6,788 nt of DNA from Maribacter sp. Its GTDB lineage: Bacteria; Bacteroidota; Bacteroidia; Flavobacteriales; Flavobacteriaceae. The notes below the pieces were generated by a model. The model ran no database searches, was not told the DNA's origin, and was given only the letters and a program-made list of their open reading frames with translations. The stretch lies in the NCBI GenBank assembly GCA_030730545.1, contig JANQUX010000099.1, forward strand, positions 2,403 to 9,190. The letters run 5' to 3'. Position 1 is the first letter of the stretch; every line of letters starts with the position of its first letter. The translations under genes were made by a program, and so were the position numbers. Shown here piece by piece: positions 6,066 to 6,788 of this stretch.

Positions 6066-6096
6066 TTGAAGAACAAATAAATTACCACTATATTTG
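6066..6096 (+). promoter_or_regulatory. Promoter of the tRNA gene
   Basis: A -33 TTG at 6066-6068 is followed after 20 bases by TATATTTG at 6089-6096, an exact -7 match. Transcription would start about 6101-6103, some 15 bases before the mature tRNA 5' end. The -33 part sits inside overlapping inverted repeats (6052-6077). Confidence 0.7.
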
Positions 6097-6116
6097 CAGC
6101 CGTTTAAAAATAATAT

Positions 6117-6190
6117 GGCGAGGTAGCTCAGTTGGTTAGAGCGTCGGATTCATAACCCGGAGGTCGGGGGATCGTGCCCCCCTCTCGCTA
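6117..6190 (+). tRNA. tRNA-Met (anticodon CAT)
   Basis: The 74-base gene folds as a full cloverleaf. The acceptor arm is 6117-6123 with 6183-6189, its end pairs G1-U72 and G7-U66 being wobbles. U8 and A9 are followed by the D stem GCTC/GAGC (6126-6129, 6139-6142). The anticodon stem is 6144-6148 with 6156-6160 around loop TTCATAA, anticodon CAT at 6151-6153. The variable region is AGGTC, the T stem is GGGGG/CCCCC, and the discriminator is A6190. CCA is not encoded (CA follows), so it must be added by enzyme. CAT can mean elongator Met, initiator Met or lysidine-modified Ile. The C11-G24 D-stem pair argues for elongator, but C39-C41 recalls the initiator. Odd points are an A31-C39 mismatch and a T loop ATCGTGC with A54 and T58 swapped relative to the usual T54/A58. 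Confidence 0.9.
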
Positions 6191-6210
6191 CAGAATAAAA
6201 GGCACATTAT

Positions 6211-6242
6211 AAACGGTTTAGCGAAAGTTAGACCGTTTTTTT
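6211..6242 (+). terminator. Intrinsic terminator after the tRNA
   Basis: AAACGGTTTAGC at 6211-6222 pairs over all 12 positions (two G-U) with GTTAGACCGTTT at 6227-6238 around a GAAA tetraloop, and the T run continues to 6242. It lies 21 bases after the tRNA. Confidence 0.9.
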
Positions 6243-6788
6243 ATGCTTAAGTTTTACATACAAATTCTATTGAACACAAAAGTGAACACGATTTAGAAGA
6301 TAATCTGTATTTAAAAGAACCTAAATCAACTTCTAAAATCTTTGCGATACCGGTTGATTCTCTAAAAATTTAAACGAAAAAAGTAGGCAGTAGAATTTTT
6401 CACGAGTAAATCCAATTCAAAATGAACTCTTAAATCCATTTTAATTAAAGAATTATTTGAAAAATTTATAGTCGCTTTTTAGAATTATGCAGATTACACC
6501 TATTTAGTTTATGCATCGCTTTAATTTTCCTTTTCTAGATTTAAAAAAATTGAGCAATAGATCCTGAGAATTCATAGACGTAAATGAAATTATCTATTTT
6601 ATAAAGGCAATAGATTCAGAATTGGAGAAGAGATGATTTATGTATTTGTTTTCTTGGCAAGTTTATTTGGTTTCATCATGGGTATGGTTTAAATAAAATC
6701 TACTCAAAAAACTCAATATTTTTTAGGATATATGTTAGAAATTGATTGATTTATAATAGCAAACGGACAGTAAAGTACTCCCTAAACT
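6243..6788. other. Gene-poor tail of the window, no convincing gene
   Basis: About 545 AT-rich bases hold no open frame of gene size on either strand. I can point to four weak signals. The frame 6251-6370 stays open for 40 codons with a protein-like composition but has no start codon. The frame 6511-6636 is an ATG frame interrupted by one TGA at 6565. A 19-codon hydrophobic frame, 6633-6692, starts with an ATGA overlap at the end of the previous one and is preceded by GGAGAAG. Short direct repeats are TGAACAC at 6271-6277 and 6283-6289, and GCAATAGAT at 6554-6562 and 6607-6615. There is no copy of the tRNA 3' end downstream, no integrase and no transposase, so there is no evidence of an integrated element in the window. 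The region may be plain intergenic DNA, decayed coding sequence, or the leader of a gene beyond the right edge. Confidence 0.5.

Noticed and set aside
6290..6340. Small RNA based on GATTTAGAAG / CTTCTAAAATC inverted repeat
   Set aside because: One bulge, a 30-base loop, no promoter or T-tract terminator; not enough to call an RNA gene.
6117..6788. Integrative element inserted at the tRNA 3' end
   Set aside because: No second copy of the tRNA 3' end, no integrase and no cargo genes are present in the window.
1..6788. New multi-gene system (defence, secretion, toxin-antitoxin) in this window
   Set aside because: All substantial genes belong to known conserved families with housekeeping or unknown single-protein roles; no cassette-like grouping, no toxin-antitoxin pair and no repeat array were found on either strand.

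Overview
The window looks like an ordinary chromosomal stretch from a member of the Bacteroidota, most likely a marine flavobacterium (family Flavobacteriaceae). The reasons are AT-rich DNA, no Shine-Dalgarno sites ahead of most genes, several matches to the Bacteroidota -7 promoter box TAnnTTTG, and protein sequences that read as the flavobacterial versions of their families. Species cannot be fixed from sequence alone.

Layout, left to right. The left edge holds the first 25 codons of a DUF493 gene on the minus strand. It is divergent from a three-gene plus-strand operon: a P-loop NTPase of the AAA_28 type, a short RecQ helicase and methionyl-tRNA formyltransferase (fmt). The three genes are packed with an 8-nt overlap and then a 1-nt gap. 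A hairpin terminator follows fmt. Next come the nucleoid protein HU, with its own promoter and strong terminator, and then yqgE (UPF0301/AlgH family), again with its own promoter. Facing yqgE, with overlapping stop codons, is a class IV aminotransferase-like gene on the minus strand. Upstream of that, on the same strand, is a START-like (SRPBCC) domain protein. Divergent from it is a tRNA with a CAT anticodon (called tRNA-Met), followed by a near-perfect intrinsic terminator. The last ~545 bases carry no convincing gene.

The contents are mostly housekeeping: DNA repair and recombination (RecQ), translation initiation (Fmt and a CAT-anticodon tRNA), chromosome organisation (HU), and conserved proteins of poorly defined role (DUF493, AAA_28 NTPase, YqgE, START-like). 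I see no defence island, CRISPR array, insertion sequence, integrase or other new multi-gene system. The points most worth a second look are: (1) the aminotransferase-like protein has Asp where the class IV PLP-binding lysine is expected; (2) a terminator and promoter are interlocked directly before that gene's start codon; (3) two DnaA-box-like repeats lie upstream of HU; (4) the first operon has an almost leaderless start; (5) the tRNA has unusual T-loop and anticodon-stem positions; (6) a possible tiny membrane peptide and coding-like debris lie in the gene-poor tail.
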